DNA of 64,000 nucleotides from Hyphomonas sp. GTDB lineage: Bacteria; Pseudomonadota; Alphaproteobacteria; Caulobacterales; Hyphomonadaceae. The number at the start of each line of letters is the position of its first letter. Position 1 is the stretch's first letter. Below the pieces are notes generated by a model, which saw only the letters and a list, made by a program, of their open reading frames with translations, did no database searches and was not told where the DNA came from. A program made the position numbers and the translations under genes. This document shows, piece after piece, positions 57,679-64,000 of the stretch. The stretch is taken from NCBI GenBank assembly GCA_020638455.1, contig JACKIK010000002.1, positions 558,001-622,000 of the forward strand, given 5' to 3'.

Positions 57679-58148
57679 ACGCCGAGCGGCCCGGTCTGCG
57701 GTGCGCTGTAGCGCCGCCGCCCCTCATCGAGGAAAGCTGAAAGGATCCGGTCGACCGCCAGGTCGTGATTGGCCGCGGCCAGCATGCCAATGAACGGGTT
57801 CTTGAAATCGTAGTCGATGTCCAGGCGCACGTCCGTGCCGCGCTCCTGCGGTGTCAGCCGCCACTCTGCCCTCAATCGGCGGAACGGGCCCTTGACCAGA
57901 GAGGCAACGACGGTTCCGGCAGCAGGATCCTTCACGACGCGGGTGGAAAACCGTTCGACAAAACCCTTGAAGCCGATGACGGCATCCCCGAGGCAGGACG
58001 ACCGGCCTTCATCCAGCGCCTCCTCCTCCGAAACGCGCATGGCCGTGATCCATTTGATGAAGTCGGGATAGCGGCGGATATCGGACACAAGCTCAAAAGC
58101 CTGCTCAGGCGTGTAGGGCAGCCGGACCGATTTCGAGAAGTGCGCCAT
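57675..58148 (-). CDS. ratA: Coq10/RatA family START-domain protein
   Basis: The 157-residue product starts MAHFSKSVRLPYTPEQAFELVSDI and has the polyketide cyclase/START fold, with YPDFIKWITAM, FKGFVERFSTRV, LVKGPFRRLRAEW and DYDFKNPF. Mitochondrial Coq10 binds ubiquinone, and this is the likely role here. The RatA toxin name comes from an E. coli homologue and no antitoxin gene is near. It lies four bases downstream of lipA, the usual alphaproteobacterial lipA-ratA order. Confidence 0.9.
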   Translation of the reverse strand: MAHFSKSVRLPYTPEQAFELVSDIRRYPDFIKWITAMRVSEEEALDEGRSSCLGDAVIGFKGFVERFSTRVVKDPAAGTVVASLVKGPFRRLRAEWRLTPQERGTDVRLDIDYDFKNPFIGMLAAANHDLAVDRILSAFLDEGRRRYSAPQTGPLGV

Positions 58149-58152
58149 GCGC

Positions 58153-59124
58153 TCAGCTGGATTGCGACGCCTGCAGCGCCTCGCGCGCCGCTTTCAGGCG
58201 GGCAAAATCCTCCCCGGCATGGTGGGAGGATCGCGTCAGCGGCGTTGCCGAGACCATCAGGAAGCCCTTGGCCCGCGCGATTTCCTCGTACGCCCTGAAT
58301 TCATCGGGTGAAACGAAGCGGTCCACGGCCGCGTGCTTGCGGGTTGGCTGCAGGTACTGACCGATCGTCAGGAAGTCGACGCCGGCCGAGCGCATGTCGT
58401 CCATCACCTGCATGACTTCCTCCTTGGTCTCGCCAAGGCCGACCATCAGTCCCGATTTCGTGAACTGCGTCGGGTCGCGGTCCTTCACTTTCTGGAGCAG
58501 GCGCAGCGAGTGGAAGTAGCGCGCCCCCGGCCGGATCGAGAGGTAAAGGCGCGGCACGGTTTCGAGGTTGTGGTTGAACACGTCCGGCTTCGCATCGATA
58601 ACCCGGTTCTCCCACCCATCCTTGCGCAGGAAATCCGGCGTCAGGATCTCGATCGTCGTTTCCGGTGCGGCCGCCCGGATCGCCCGGATCGTGTGGACGA
58701 AATGCATTGCTCCGCCATCGTCGAGGTCGTCGCGGTCAACGGATGTGATGACGACATGCTGCAGCCCCATCTCCGCGACTGCTTCGGCGACCCGGCGCGG
58801 CTCGTCCTCGTCGACGCCGGGCAGCGGTTTGCCAGTCGAGACGTTGCAGAAACTGCAGGCCCGGGTGCAGACCTCGCCCAGGATCATCATCGTGGCGTGC
58901 TTCTTGTCCCAGCACTCCCCGATATTGGGGCAACCTGCTTCCTCGCAGACCGTGACGAGGCCGCGGGATTTCACGATCTCGCGCGTCTCCGAATAGCCCT
59001 TCGACACCGGCGCCTTCACCCGTATCCATTCCGGTTTGCGCAGCACGGGGCTGTCCGGCCGGGACTGCTTTTCCGGATGGCGGGGACGCGGCGCGCCGGA
59101 CTTGTGATCGATCAGGTTTGTCAT
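58153..59124 (-). CDS. lipA: lipoyl synthase
   Basis: LipA inserts two sulfurs into octanoyl groups on lipoyl domains. The 323-residue radical-SAM enzyme has the auxiliary cluster CEEAGCPNIGEC, the radical-SAM CTRACSFCNVSTGKP, and the C-terminal RSSHHAGEDF whose serine ligates the auxiliary cluster. It supplies the lipoyl cofactor for PdhB and PdhC found elsewhere in this window. ATG 59124 fits the family; an earlier ATG in frame would add an unsupported leader. Confidence 0.96.
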   Translation of the reverse strand: MTNLIDHKSGAPRPRHPEKQSRPDSPVLRKPEWIRVKAPVSKGYSETREIVKSRGLVTVCEEAGCPNIGECWDKKHATMMILGEVCTRACSFCNVSTGKPLPGVDEDEPRRVAEAVAEMGLQHVVITSVDRDDLDDGGAMHFVHTIRAIRAAAPETTIEILTPDFLRKDGWENRVIDAKPDVFNHNLETVPRLYLSIRPGARYFHSLRLLQKVKDRDPTQFTKSGLMVGLGETKEEVMQVMDDMRSAGVDFLTIGQYLQPTRKHAAVDRFVSPDEFRAYEEIARAKGFLMVSATPLTRSSHHAGEDFARLKAAREALQASQSS

Positions 59125-59281
59125 GGCCGGAACATGGCTGCAGCCGCACAGGAACTCAAGCGCCAAGCAGTGCAAGATGCGCATGCAAACTTGCAATAAT
59201 CGTTGCGGTCTGGCTGCTAGGTGACAAAATGTTACAAACACGTGAAGCCACGAAAAGGCTCAGAGGAAACCAGGGCTATCC

Positions 59282-60859
59282 ATGACTTCCATACCGATCC
59301 CGGCTCCATTGCCGTACCGGGCCTCTCGCACCCGTACCGACCTTTTCGCCGCTCTTCTTCGCGCGTCACGCGAATTCGGGAAGGGCAAGGTCATCGTCAT
59401 CGACGGCGACGGGCGAAAGCTCACCTACAAGGAAATCATCCAGGGATCGTTCGGCCTCGGATCCGCCCTGGCAGCAAAGACCAAGGCTGGCGAGTCCGTC
59501 GGTGTGATGCTGCCGACCGGAGCTGGCGCGGTCGTCGGATTCTATGCCCTCAGCGCATACAACCGCGTTCCGGCCATGCTCAATTTCACGGCCGGCTCCC
59601 GTAACCTGAAAGCGGCCATGCGCGCAGCTGAGATCACGAAGATCATCACGGCGCGTCGCTTCGTTGAACTCGGCGGGCTCGAAGGCCTGATCGACGAACT
59701 CTCCGACAGCGCGGAAATCATCTACCTTGAGGACGTGCGCGAAAAACTGTCGCTGAAAGACAAGCTTGCCGGCCTGATCGGCCCGGTCGCGCCAGGCTTG
59801 ATACGCCGCCCGGCGCGCTACAAGAGCCCGGGCGTCGTGCTCTTCACCTCGGGCACGGAGGGCGAGCCGAAAGGCGTCGTCCTCAGCCATGAGAACGTGA
59901 TGGCGAATGTCGAGCAGGTCCGCGCCCACATCGGCCTCAGCACCGAAACGGACAAGCTGTTCAATCCCCTGCCGACATTCCATTGCTTCGGGCTGACCGT
60001 CGGCGCTGTGCTGCCGCTGATCGCCGGCATCCCAGTGGTTTTCCATCCGTCGCCGCTGCAACCACGCGAAATCGTCAAGCGCATTCGCGCGACCGCCTCG
60101 ACCATTCTGCTGGCGACCGACACGTTCATCTCGCAATACGCGCGCGTCGGCGCCGACGGCGACATGAGTTCTATCCGCCTCGCCGTCTGCGGTGCAGAGC
60201 GCGTGAAAGACGAGACGCGCTCACTCGTCCGCCGCAAGTTCGAGATTGAAATCCTTGAAGGCTACGGCGCGACCGAAGCCTCGCCGGTCGTTGCGGCAAA
60301 CCAATGGGAGCGCAACAAGCCCGGCACGGTCGGCCTGCTGATGGCGGACATGGAATACCGCCTCCTGCCCGTCGATGGCATTCCGGACGGCGGACGACTC
60401 CATATCAAGGGGCCGAACATCATGCTCGGTTACCTGCGCCCGTCGGCGCCCGGCGTGCTCGAGCGGCCGGATGGCGGCTGGCACGACACGGGTGATGTGG
60501 TCGTCGTCGATGAAGAGGGCTTCATCCGCATCATGGGCCGCGTGAAGCGGTTCGCGAAGATCGGCGGGGAAATGGTGTCACTGGCTGTGGTGGAGAATTG
60601 CGCCAGTGCGATCTGGCCCGACCATCTTCATGCGGCCGTCGCCATGCCGGACCCGCGCAAAGGCGAACAGATCATCCTCCTCAGCGACTGCCCGGACTGC
60701 AACCGCGATGAAATCGTCGCCTGGGCCCAGAGCCACGGTGTGCCGGAAATATCGGTGCCACGCCGCGTCTACCACGTTGACGACATTCCCGTGCTCGGCA
60801 CCGGCAAGGTCGATTACGGCGCAGTCCAGAAGAAAGCGGTGGACCTGGTCGAGGCCTAG
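59282..60859 (+). CDS. AMP-dependent acyl ligase (Aas/acyl-ACP synthetase-like)
   Basis: This 525-residue adenylating enzyme has the ATP-binding LFTSGTEGEPKGVVLSHENV, the EGYGATEAS motif, WHDTGDVVVVDEEGFIRIMGRVK and the C-terminal GTGKVDYGAV with the catalytic lysine. The segment RFAKIGGEMVSLAVVE and the compact size resemble the acyl-ACP synthetase domain of Aas, so it probably activates fatty acids for transfer to ACP or lysophospholipid rather than for beta-oxidation. It is monocistronic and divergent from lipA across 157 bases. Confidence 0.88.
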   Translation: MTSIPIPAPLPYRASRTRTDLFAALLRASREFGKGKVIVIDGDGRKLTYKEIIQGSFGLGSALAAKTKAGESVGVMLPTGAGAVVGFYALSAYNRVPAMLNFTAGSRNLKAAMRAAEITKIITARRFVELGGLEGLIDELSDSAEIIYLEDVREKLSLKDKLAGLIGPVAPGLIRRPARYKSPGVVLFTSGTEGEPKGVVLSHENVMANVEQVRAHIGLSTETDKLFNPLPTFHCFGLTVGAVLPLIAGIPVVFHPSPLQPREIVKRIRATASTILLATDTFISQYARVGADGDMSSIRLAVCGAERVKDETRSLVRRKFEIEILEGYGATEASPVVAANQWERNKPGTVGLLMADMEYRLLPVDGIPDGGRLHIKGPNIMLGYLRPSAPGVLERPDGGWHDTGDVVVVDEEGFIRIMGRVKRFAKIGGEMVSLAVVENCASAIWPDHLHAAVAMPDPRKGEQIILLSDCPDCNRDEIVAWAQSHGVPEISVPRRVYHVDDIPVLGTGKVDYGAVQKKAVDLVEA

Positions 60860-60888
60860 CCGGCGCGTCGCACTCTGGATTTGTCCGC

Positions 60889-61233
60889 CTACGTGTCGGC
60901 GCTTGTCGCGCGCCGGACAGGCATGTGCTTCTTGCCCCAGTCGCGCAGCGTCATCAGGGCCGGGGCAAGTTCCTGACCCTTCTCCGTCAGGACATAGTCG
61001 TAGCGCTTCGGTCCGTCCGAATACTTACGGCGTTCCAGGATGCCCGCTTCGACAAGGCGCTTCAGCCGCTCTGCCAGGATATGCCGGGTCATGCCGCTCG
61101 ACTCGATGAACTGCTCGAAACGCGACAGGCCGAGGAAGCAATCCCGCAGGATCAGCAGCGTCCAGCGATCACCCACGATCGACAGCGTGCGGGCAACCGG
61201 GCACCAGTTATCGGAAAGTTCGGACCATTTCAT
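60889..61233 (-). CDS. HxlR family transcriptional regulator
   Basis: The 114-residue winged-helix protein starts with the family pattern: the single N-terminal cysteine in WCPVARTLSIVGDRWTLLIL, then LSRFEQFIESSGMTRHILAERLKRL and KRYDYVLTEKGQEL. HxlR proteins often sense electrophiles or oxidants through that cysteine. It is divergent from the isomerase gene across 58 bases and may regulate it. ATG 61233 is used; the longer frame crosses the promoter region. Confidence 0.92.
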   Translation of the reverse strand: MKWSELSDNWCPVARTLSIVGDRWTLLILRDCFLGLSRFEQFIESSGMTRHILAERLKRLVEAGILERRKYSDGPKRYDYVLTEKGQELAPALMTLRDWGKKHMPVRRATSADT

Positions 61234-61260
61234 GCTGACAAGCCTAATCTGATTTGCGAT

Positions 61261-61277
61261 AGTTCCAAAACGAAACT
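61261..61277. promoter_or_regulatory. likely HxlR operator, imperfect inverted repeat
   Basis: AGTTCC (61261-61266) and GAAACT (61272-61277) form an inverted repeat with one mismatch around a five-base spacer. It lies in the divergent promoter region, just upstream of the isomerase gene AGGAG, so a bound dimer would block that promoter. Confidence 0.4.
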
Positions 61278-61291
61278 TAGGAGCGTTCCGC

Positions 61292-61897
61292 ATGGCCAAG
61301 GCACTCGAGTTCTATTTCGACTATATCAGCCCGTATTCCCACATTGCCAATGCGGCGGTGAAGCAGATGAAAGAACGCACAGGTGCGAACGTCGAAATCC
61401 ATCCGATGTTCCTCGGCGCGATCATGCAGGGCACAGGCAATCGCCCTCCGGGCACCGTGCCGGCCAAGGGCGCCTACATGATGAAGGACCTGAACCGCTG
61501 TGCCGCGCGATATGGTCTGAGCGTTCGGATGAACCCGCACTTTCCGATGGTGAATACACGCGGCCTGTTGCGCGCCACGATCGGACTTGCCTCTGATCCC
61601 GCCGAACAGCAACGCTTCATCGATGCCTGTTTCCGGCACATGTGGGAAACGCCGGAACCGCTCAATCCGGGCGAAGACGCATCTGTCGGTGCCATGTGCG
61701 AGGTGGAAGGCTTCGACTTCGCCGAAATCCAGCGCCTGGCTGAAGACGAGGCCAACAAGGCGGCGATGAAAGCCAATACCGACACGGCAATCAGTCGCGG
61801 CGCCTTCGGCTCACCGACCTTCTTCGTTGGCGACGAGATGTTCTTCGGCCATGACCGTCTGGACTATGCCGAAGAAGCTCTCATGGCTCAGGCGTAG
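61292..61897 (+). CDS. 2-hydroxychromene-2-carboxylate isomerase family protein (DsbA fold)
   Basis: The 201-residue product belongs to the kappa-GST/HCCA isomerase group. It has the active-site FYFDYISPYSHIA with Ser13 or Ser16 in place of the DsbA cysteines, KDLNRCAARYGL, and the cis-proline region GAFGSPTFFVGDEMFFGHDRLDY. HCCA isomerases act in naphthalene degradation, but many relatives are of unknown glutathione-dependent function, and no aromatic pathway genes are near. AGGAG precedes the ATG. The 3' end overlaps the kinase gene on the other strand by 10 bases. Confidence 0.9.
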   Translation: MAKALEFYFDYISPYSHIANAAVKQMKERTGANVEIHPMFLGAIMQGTGNRPPGTVPAKGAYMMKDLNRCAARYGLSVRMNPHFPMVNTRGLLRATIGLASDPAEQQRFIDACFRHMWETPEPLNPGEDASVGAMCEVEGFDFAEIQRLAEDEANKAAMKANTDTAISRGAFGSPTFFVGDEMFFGHDRLDYAEEALMAQA

Positions 61898-62886
61898 ATG
61901 CCGGCCGCTTCGGCGAGGATCTTGTAGGATACGGCCGGGCGCGGTCCGAAATGGCTGATCACTTCTGCGGCCGCGATGTGGCCAAGACGGGCGCAGATTT
62001 CCAGCGGAAGTCCCTTTGAGATGCCATAAAGGAAGCCGGCGGCATACTGGTCACCGGCCCCCGTCGTATCGACGACCTCTTTCACCGGCACGGCCTCGAC
62101 AGCAATCGGCTCTCCGTCACCGAGCACGACCGAGCCTTTCTCGCTGCGCGTGACAGCGGCAATCGCCGTGTCGGCCTGAAGCGCCTCCAGCGCTTCGTCA
62201 AAATCGCTCGTTTCGTAGAGAGAGAGCAGCTCTTCCTCGTTGGCGAACAGAATATCGACATTGTTCCGGACCAGCTGGTGGAAACTCGCCCGGTGACGGT
62301 CGACGCAGAACTTGTCCGACAGTGTCAGAGCGACCTTGCGGCCAGCAGATTTCGCAATCTCGGCGGCATGGACGAAGGCCTCCTTGGCGTCGTCCTTGTC
62401 GAACAGATAGCCCTCCAGATAGAGGATGCCGCCGGCGCGGACCACGTCCGCGTCGACATCGTTGCGCGAGAACAGGACTGACGCACCAAGGAAGGTGTTC
62501 ATGCTGCGGTGGCCATCGTCCGTCACGAAGATGATGCTGCGCGCCGTAGCCGGACCGCCCTTGAGCAGCGAGGTGGCGAACGGCACGCCGGACGCTTCCA
62601 TTTCGCTGCGGAACTGCCGGCCAAGCTCGTCGTCGGCAACTTTTCCGATGTAAGCGGCAGACCCTCCGAAGCTGGCAAGGCCAGCAATCGTGTTGGCACC
62701 GCTGCCGCCGGACGTGAACAGCGGGTCGCGCGCGACCTTGGTCAGCGCGTGGGCACGATCCTCTTCGATAAGGTTCATGGCGTTCTTGTGAATGCCCCAT
62801 TCCGCCAGGAAGGCATCGTCGGCGCGCGACAGCACATCGACGATCGCATTGCCAAGGCCCACCACATCAAACCGAACGTCAGTCAT
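61888..62886 (-). CDS. PfkB family carbohydrate kinase, adenosine kinase-like
   Basis: The 332-residue ribokinase-fold protein starts DVVGLGNAIVDVLSRADD. It has the substrate motif TSGGSGANTIAGLASFGG and the ATP/anion-hole motif DTTGAGDQYAAGFLYG with the catalytic aspartate. The N-terminal GNAIVD and the GSGANT pattern match bacterial enzymes annotated as adenosine kinase, but the sugar or nucleoside specificity cannot be read from sequence. It is divergent from the ATP-grasp gene and convergent with the isomerase gene. Confidence 0.9.
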   Translation of the reverse strand: MTDVRFDVVGLGNAIVDVLSRADDAFLAEWGIHKNAMNLIEEDRAHALTKVARDPLFTSGGSGANTIAGLASFGGSAAYIGKVADDELGRQFRSEMEASGVPFATSLLKGGPATARSIIFVTDDGHRSMNTFLGASVLFSRNDVDADVVRAGGILYLEGYLFDKDDAKEAFVHAAEIAKSAGRKVALTLSDKFCVDRHRASFHQLVRNNVDILFANEEELLSLYETSDFDEALEALQADTAIAAVTRSEKGSVVLGDGEPIAVEAVPVKEVVDTTGAGDQYAAGFLYGISKGLPLEICARLGHIAAAEVISHFGPRPAVSYKILAEAAGIYA

Positions 62887-62966
62887 GCCATTTCTCCCGC
62901 AGTCCGCGCGCCATTGCCAGACCGGAACACTGGACGCAACCGGCAGGCATGCTAAAGCGCAGCGCC

Positions 62967-63842
62967 ATGAAAATCGCTTATCTTTCTTCCAGCGTCACCC
63001 TCCCCGGCTCACCCACCCGGCGCTCCGATGCGTTTGAGCACGACTACATGATGGCTGCGCTTCGTCCGGCCTTCGCCCTTCACGGCGTTGAAGTTGAGGA
63101 CGTCGCCTGGGACGACCCGGCGGCCGACTGGCCAGACTATGACGCTGCGATCATCGGCACGACCTGGGATTACTGGGACCGGCAGGCGGAATTTCTGGAC
63201 GCGTTGGGCCAGATCGAAGTCCTGACCCATTTGTTCAATCCAGTCTCGCTCGTCAGCTGGAACATCCACAAGGCCTATCTGCGCGATCTTGAGGCGCGCG
63301 GCGCCCGTATCATTCCGACAGTCTGGCTCAGCCAGGCCGACGCCGTATCGGCCGCATCCGCGTTCGACCGGTTGCAGTCCGACGATGTCGTCTTCAAGCG
63401 CCAGGTCGGCGCTGGCGCACACGGCCAGTTCCGCCTCAGCCGCGGGGCTCCGCTGCCCCACATGCCGCACCCGATGATGGCCCAGCCTTTCCTGCCGACG
63501 ATCCAGTCCGAAGGCGAGTACAGTTTCATCTTTGTCGGCGGCACATTCTCGCACGCCCTGGTGAAGCGTGCGGTGCCGGGAGACTATCGCATCCAGTCGG
63601 CCTATGGCGGAAAGGAAACCGCCATCCATCCGAATACGGAAGACCTGGACGAAGCAGCCGCGATCATTGCCATGCTGGACGAAGTGCCGCTTTATGCGCG
63701 CGTCGACATGGTGCGCGGCGACGACGGCCGCCTTCTCCTGATGGAACTGGAAGTTATCGAGCCGTACCTCTACCCGCGCGAAGGCCCGAGCCTCGGCACG
63801 CTTCTCGCCGAAGAGACACTGAAACGCATCGAAGGCCGCTAA
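62967..63842 (+). CDS. ATP-grasp domain protein (RimK/glutathione synthetase-like)
   Basis: This 291-residue protein has an N-terminal Rossmann-like half (MKIAYLSSS, then YDAAIIGTTWDYWDR) and an ATP-grasp half with VVFKRQVGAGAHGQFRL, GEYSFIFVGGTFSHALVKRA, and LLLMELEVIEPYLY carrying the magnesium ligands. It resembles the group that includes the cycloserine ligase DcsG and many uncharacterised amide ligases. The substrate is unknown. ATG 62967 starts the Rossmann strand; earlier in-frame starts add an unsupported peptide. It ends 15 bases from the convergent DUF481 gene. Confidence 0.85.
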   Translation: MKIAYLSSSVTLPGSPTRRSDAFEHDYMMAALRPAFALHGVEVEDVAWDDPAADWPDYDAAIIGTTWDYWDRQAEFLDALGQIEVLTHLFNPVSLVSWNIHKAYLRDLEARGARIIPTVWLSQADAVSAASAFDRLQSDDVVFKRQVGAGAHGQFRLSRGAPLPHMPHPMMAQPFLPTIQSEGEYSFIFVGGTFSHALVKRAVPGDYRIQSAYGGKETAIHPNTEDLDEAAAIIAMLDEVPLYARVDMVRGDDGRLLLMELEVIEPYLYPREGPSLGTLLAEETLKRIEGR

Positions 63843-63857
63843 CCGCGCGACCGCCGC

Positions 63858-64000
63858 CTACTTTCCGAGCGTGTAGACAAGCGCGATCTTCGAGGCAGAG
63901 TCGGTAGACTCGAATCCATGCGGCGGATTGGTATCGTACCGGGTGTCGAAGGAAACGCGCGCCGAGAGAGAACCATTAAGGGCTGCCGTCAGCGCAACGC
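63858..64000 (-). CDS. C-terminal end of a DUF481 outer-membrane protein, truncated by window
   Basis: Only the last 46 codons are visible. The peptide ALNGSLSARVSFDTRYDTNP, then PPHGFESTDSASKIALVY and the final TLGK, alternates like beta-barrel strands and ends like salt-induced outer-membrane proteins of the DUF481 (YdiY) family. The TAG stop is at 63858-63860. The rest of the gene lies beyond the right edge, so the call rests on a short match. Confidence 0.6.
   Translation of the reverse strand, partial: VALTAALNGSLSARVSFDTRYDTNPPHGFESTDSASKIALVYTLGK

Noticed and set aside
57675..58148. RatA as a toxin-antitoxin system
   Set aside because: Sequence and gene order match the Coq10-like lipA neighbour; there is no antitoxin partner. 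The RatA name is a homology label only.
1..64000. CRISPR arrays, insertion sequences, integrases or phage genes
   Set aside because: No regularly spaced repeats, transposase or integrase motifs, or terminal inverted repeats were found. The only repeats are short or within genes.

Overview
The window is a high-GC (about 63% by eye) chromosome segment with no insertion sequences, phage genes or CRISPR arrays. It looks like an alphaproteobacterium close to the Hyphomonadaceae/Caulobacterales. The reasons are the gene order ntrB-ntrC-ntrY-ntrX-trkA-trkH-hfq-hflX, a fused ispDF gene, a PDH E1-beta carrying its own lipoyl domain, a tRNA-His without the extra 5' G, a proline-rich OmpA protein and a PopA-like c-di-GMP effector. 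The family assignment is inferred from gene content, not from a phylogeny.

Layout. 1-5058: the 3' part of a cbb3 oxidase locus (ccoP end, ccoG, ccoH, ccoI, ccoS), for the last oxidase subunit and for copper delivery and assembly. 5055-9724 (minus): a five-gene chain with overlapping ends, DUF2891 lipoprotein, Nramp-fold transporter, pxpA, pxpB, pxpC, probably for 5-oxoproline uptake and hydrolysis. 9801-17539 (minus): enolase, FtsB and the pyruvate dehydrogenase genes pdhA, pdhB, pdhC and lpdA, with a MAPEG gene and an unrecognised lower-GC gene inserted. 17655-21304: rpmF, a membrane dipeptidase lipoprotein, a histidine phosphatase and a CoA-transferase/racemase. 21418-29321: a PopA-like GGDEF relic, the repair helicases mfd and recG, sdhE and a DUF502 membrane protein. 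29405-31659: a phosphotransferase plus DUF6285 pair and a degenerate DUF3089-like protein. 31656-37369 (minus): an arginine succinyltransferase operon, M20 peptidase, astA, astD, astB and a zeta-class GST. 37478-39841: ompA, tRNA-His, nusG, secE. 39989-42371: DgoK, DgoA and an SMP-30 lactonase for galactonate-type catabolism. 42541-55063: mazG, then hflX, hfq, the Trk potassium system, both Ntr two-component systems and dusB. 55182-59124: ispDF, an enoyl-CoA hydratase, cinA, a Coq10/RatA-like protein and lipA. 59282-64000: an AMP-dependent ligase, HxlR regulator, DsbA-fold isomerase, PfkB sugar kinase, ATP-grasp protein and the end of a DUF481 outer-membrane protein.

Themes. Operons are very tightly packed; ATGA, GTGA and TGATG overlaps are the rule. 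Six of nine convergent gene pairs end on one shared CTAG, so that both stop codons (TAG) come from the same four bases. Several family members have lost their signature chemistry while keeping the fold: an Nramp without metal ligands, a GGDEF domain without GGDEF, NtrC and NtrX without GAFTGA, and a DUF3089-like protein without a nucleophile elbow. The best candidates for undescribed biology are the Nramp-like transporter with DUF2891 in the 5-oxoprolinase operon, the orphan gene between pdhB and pdhC, and the M20 hydrolase that opens the AST operon.
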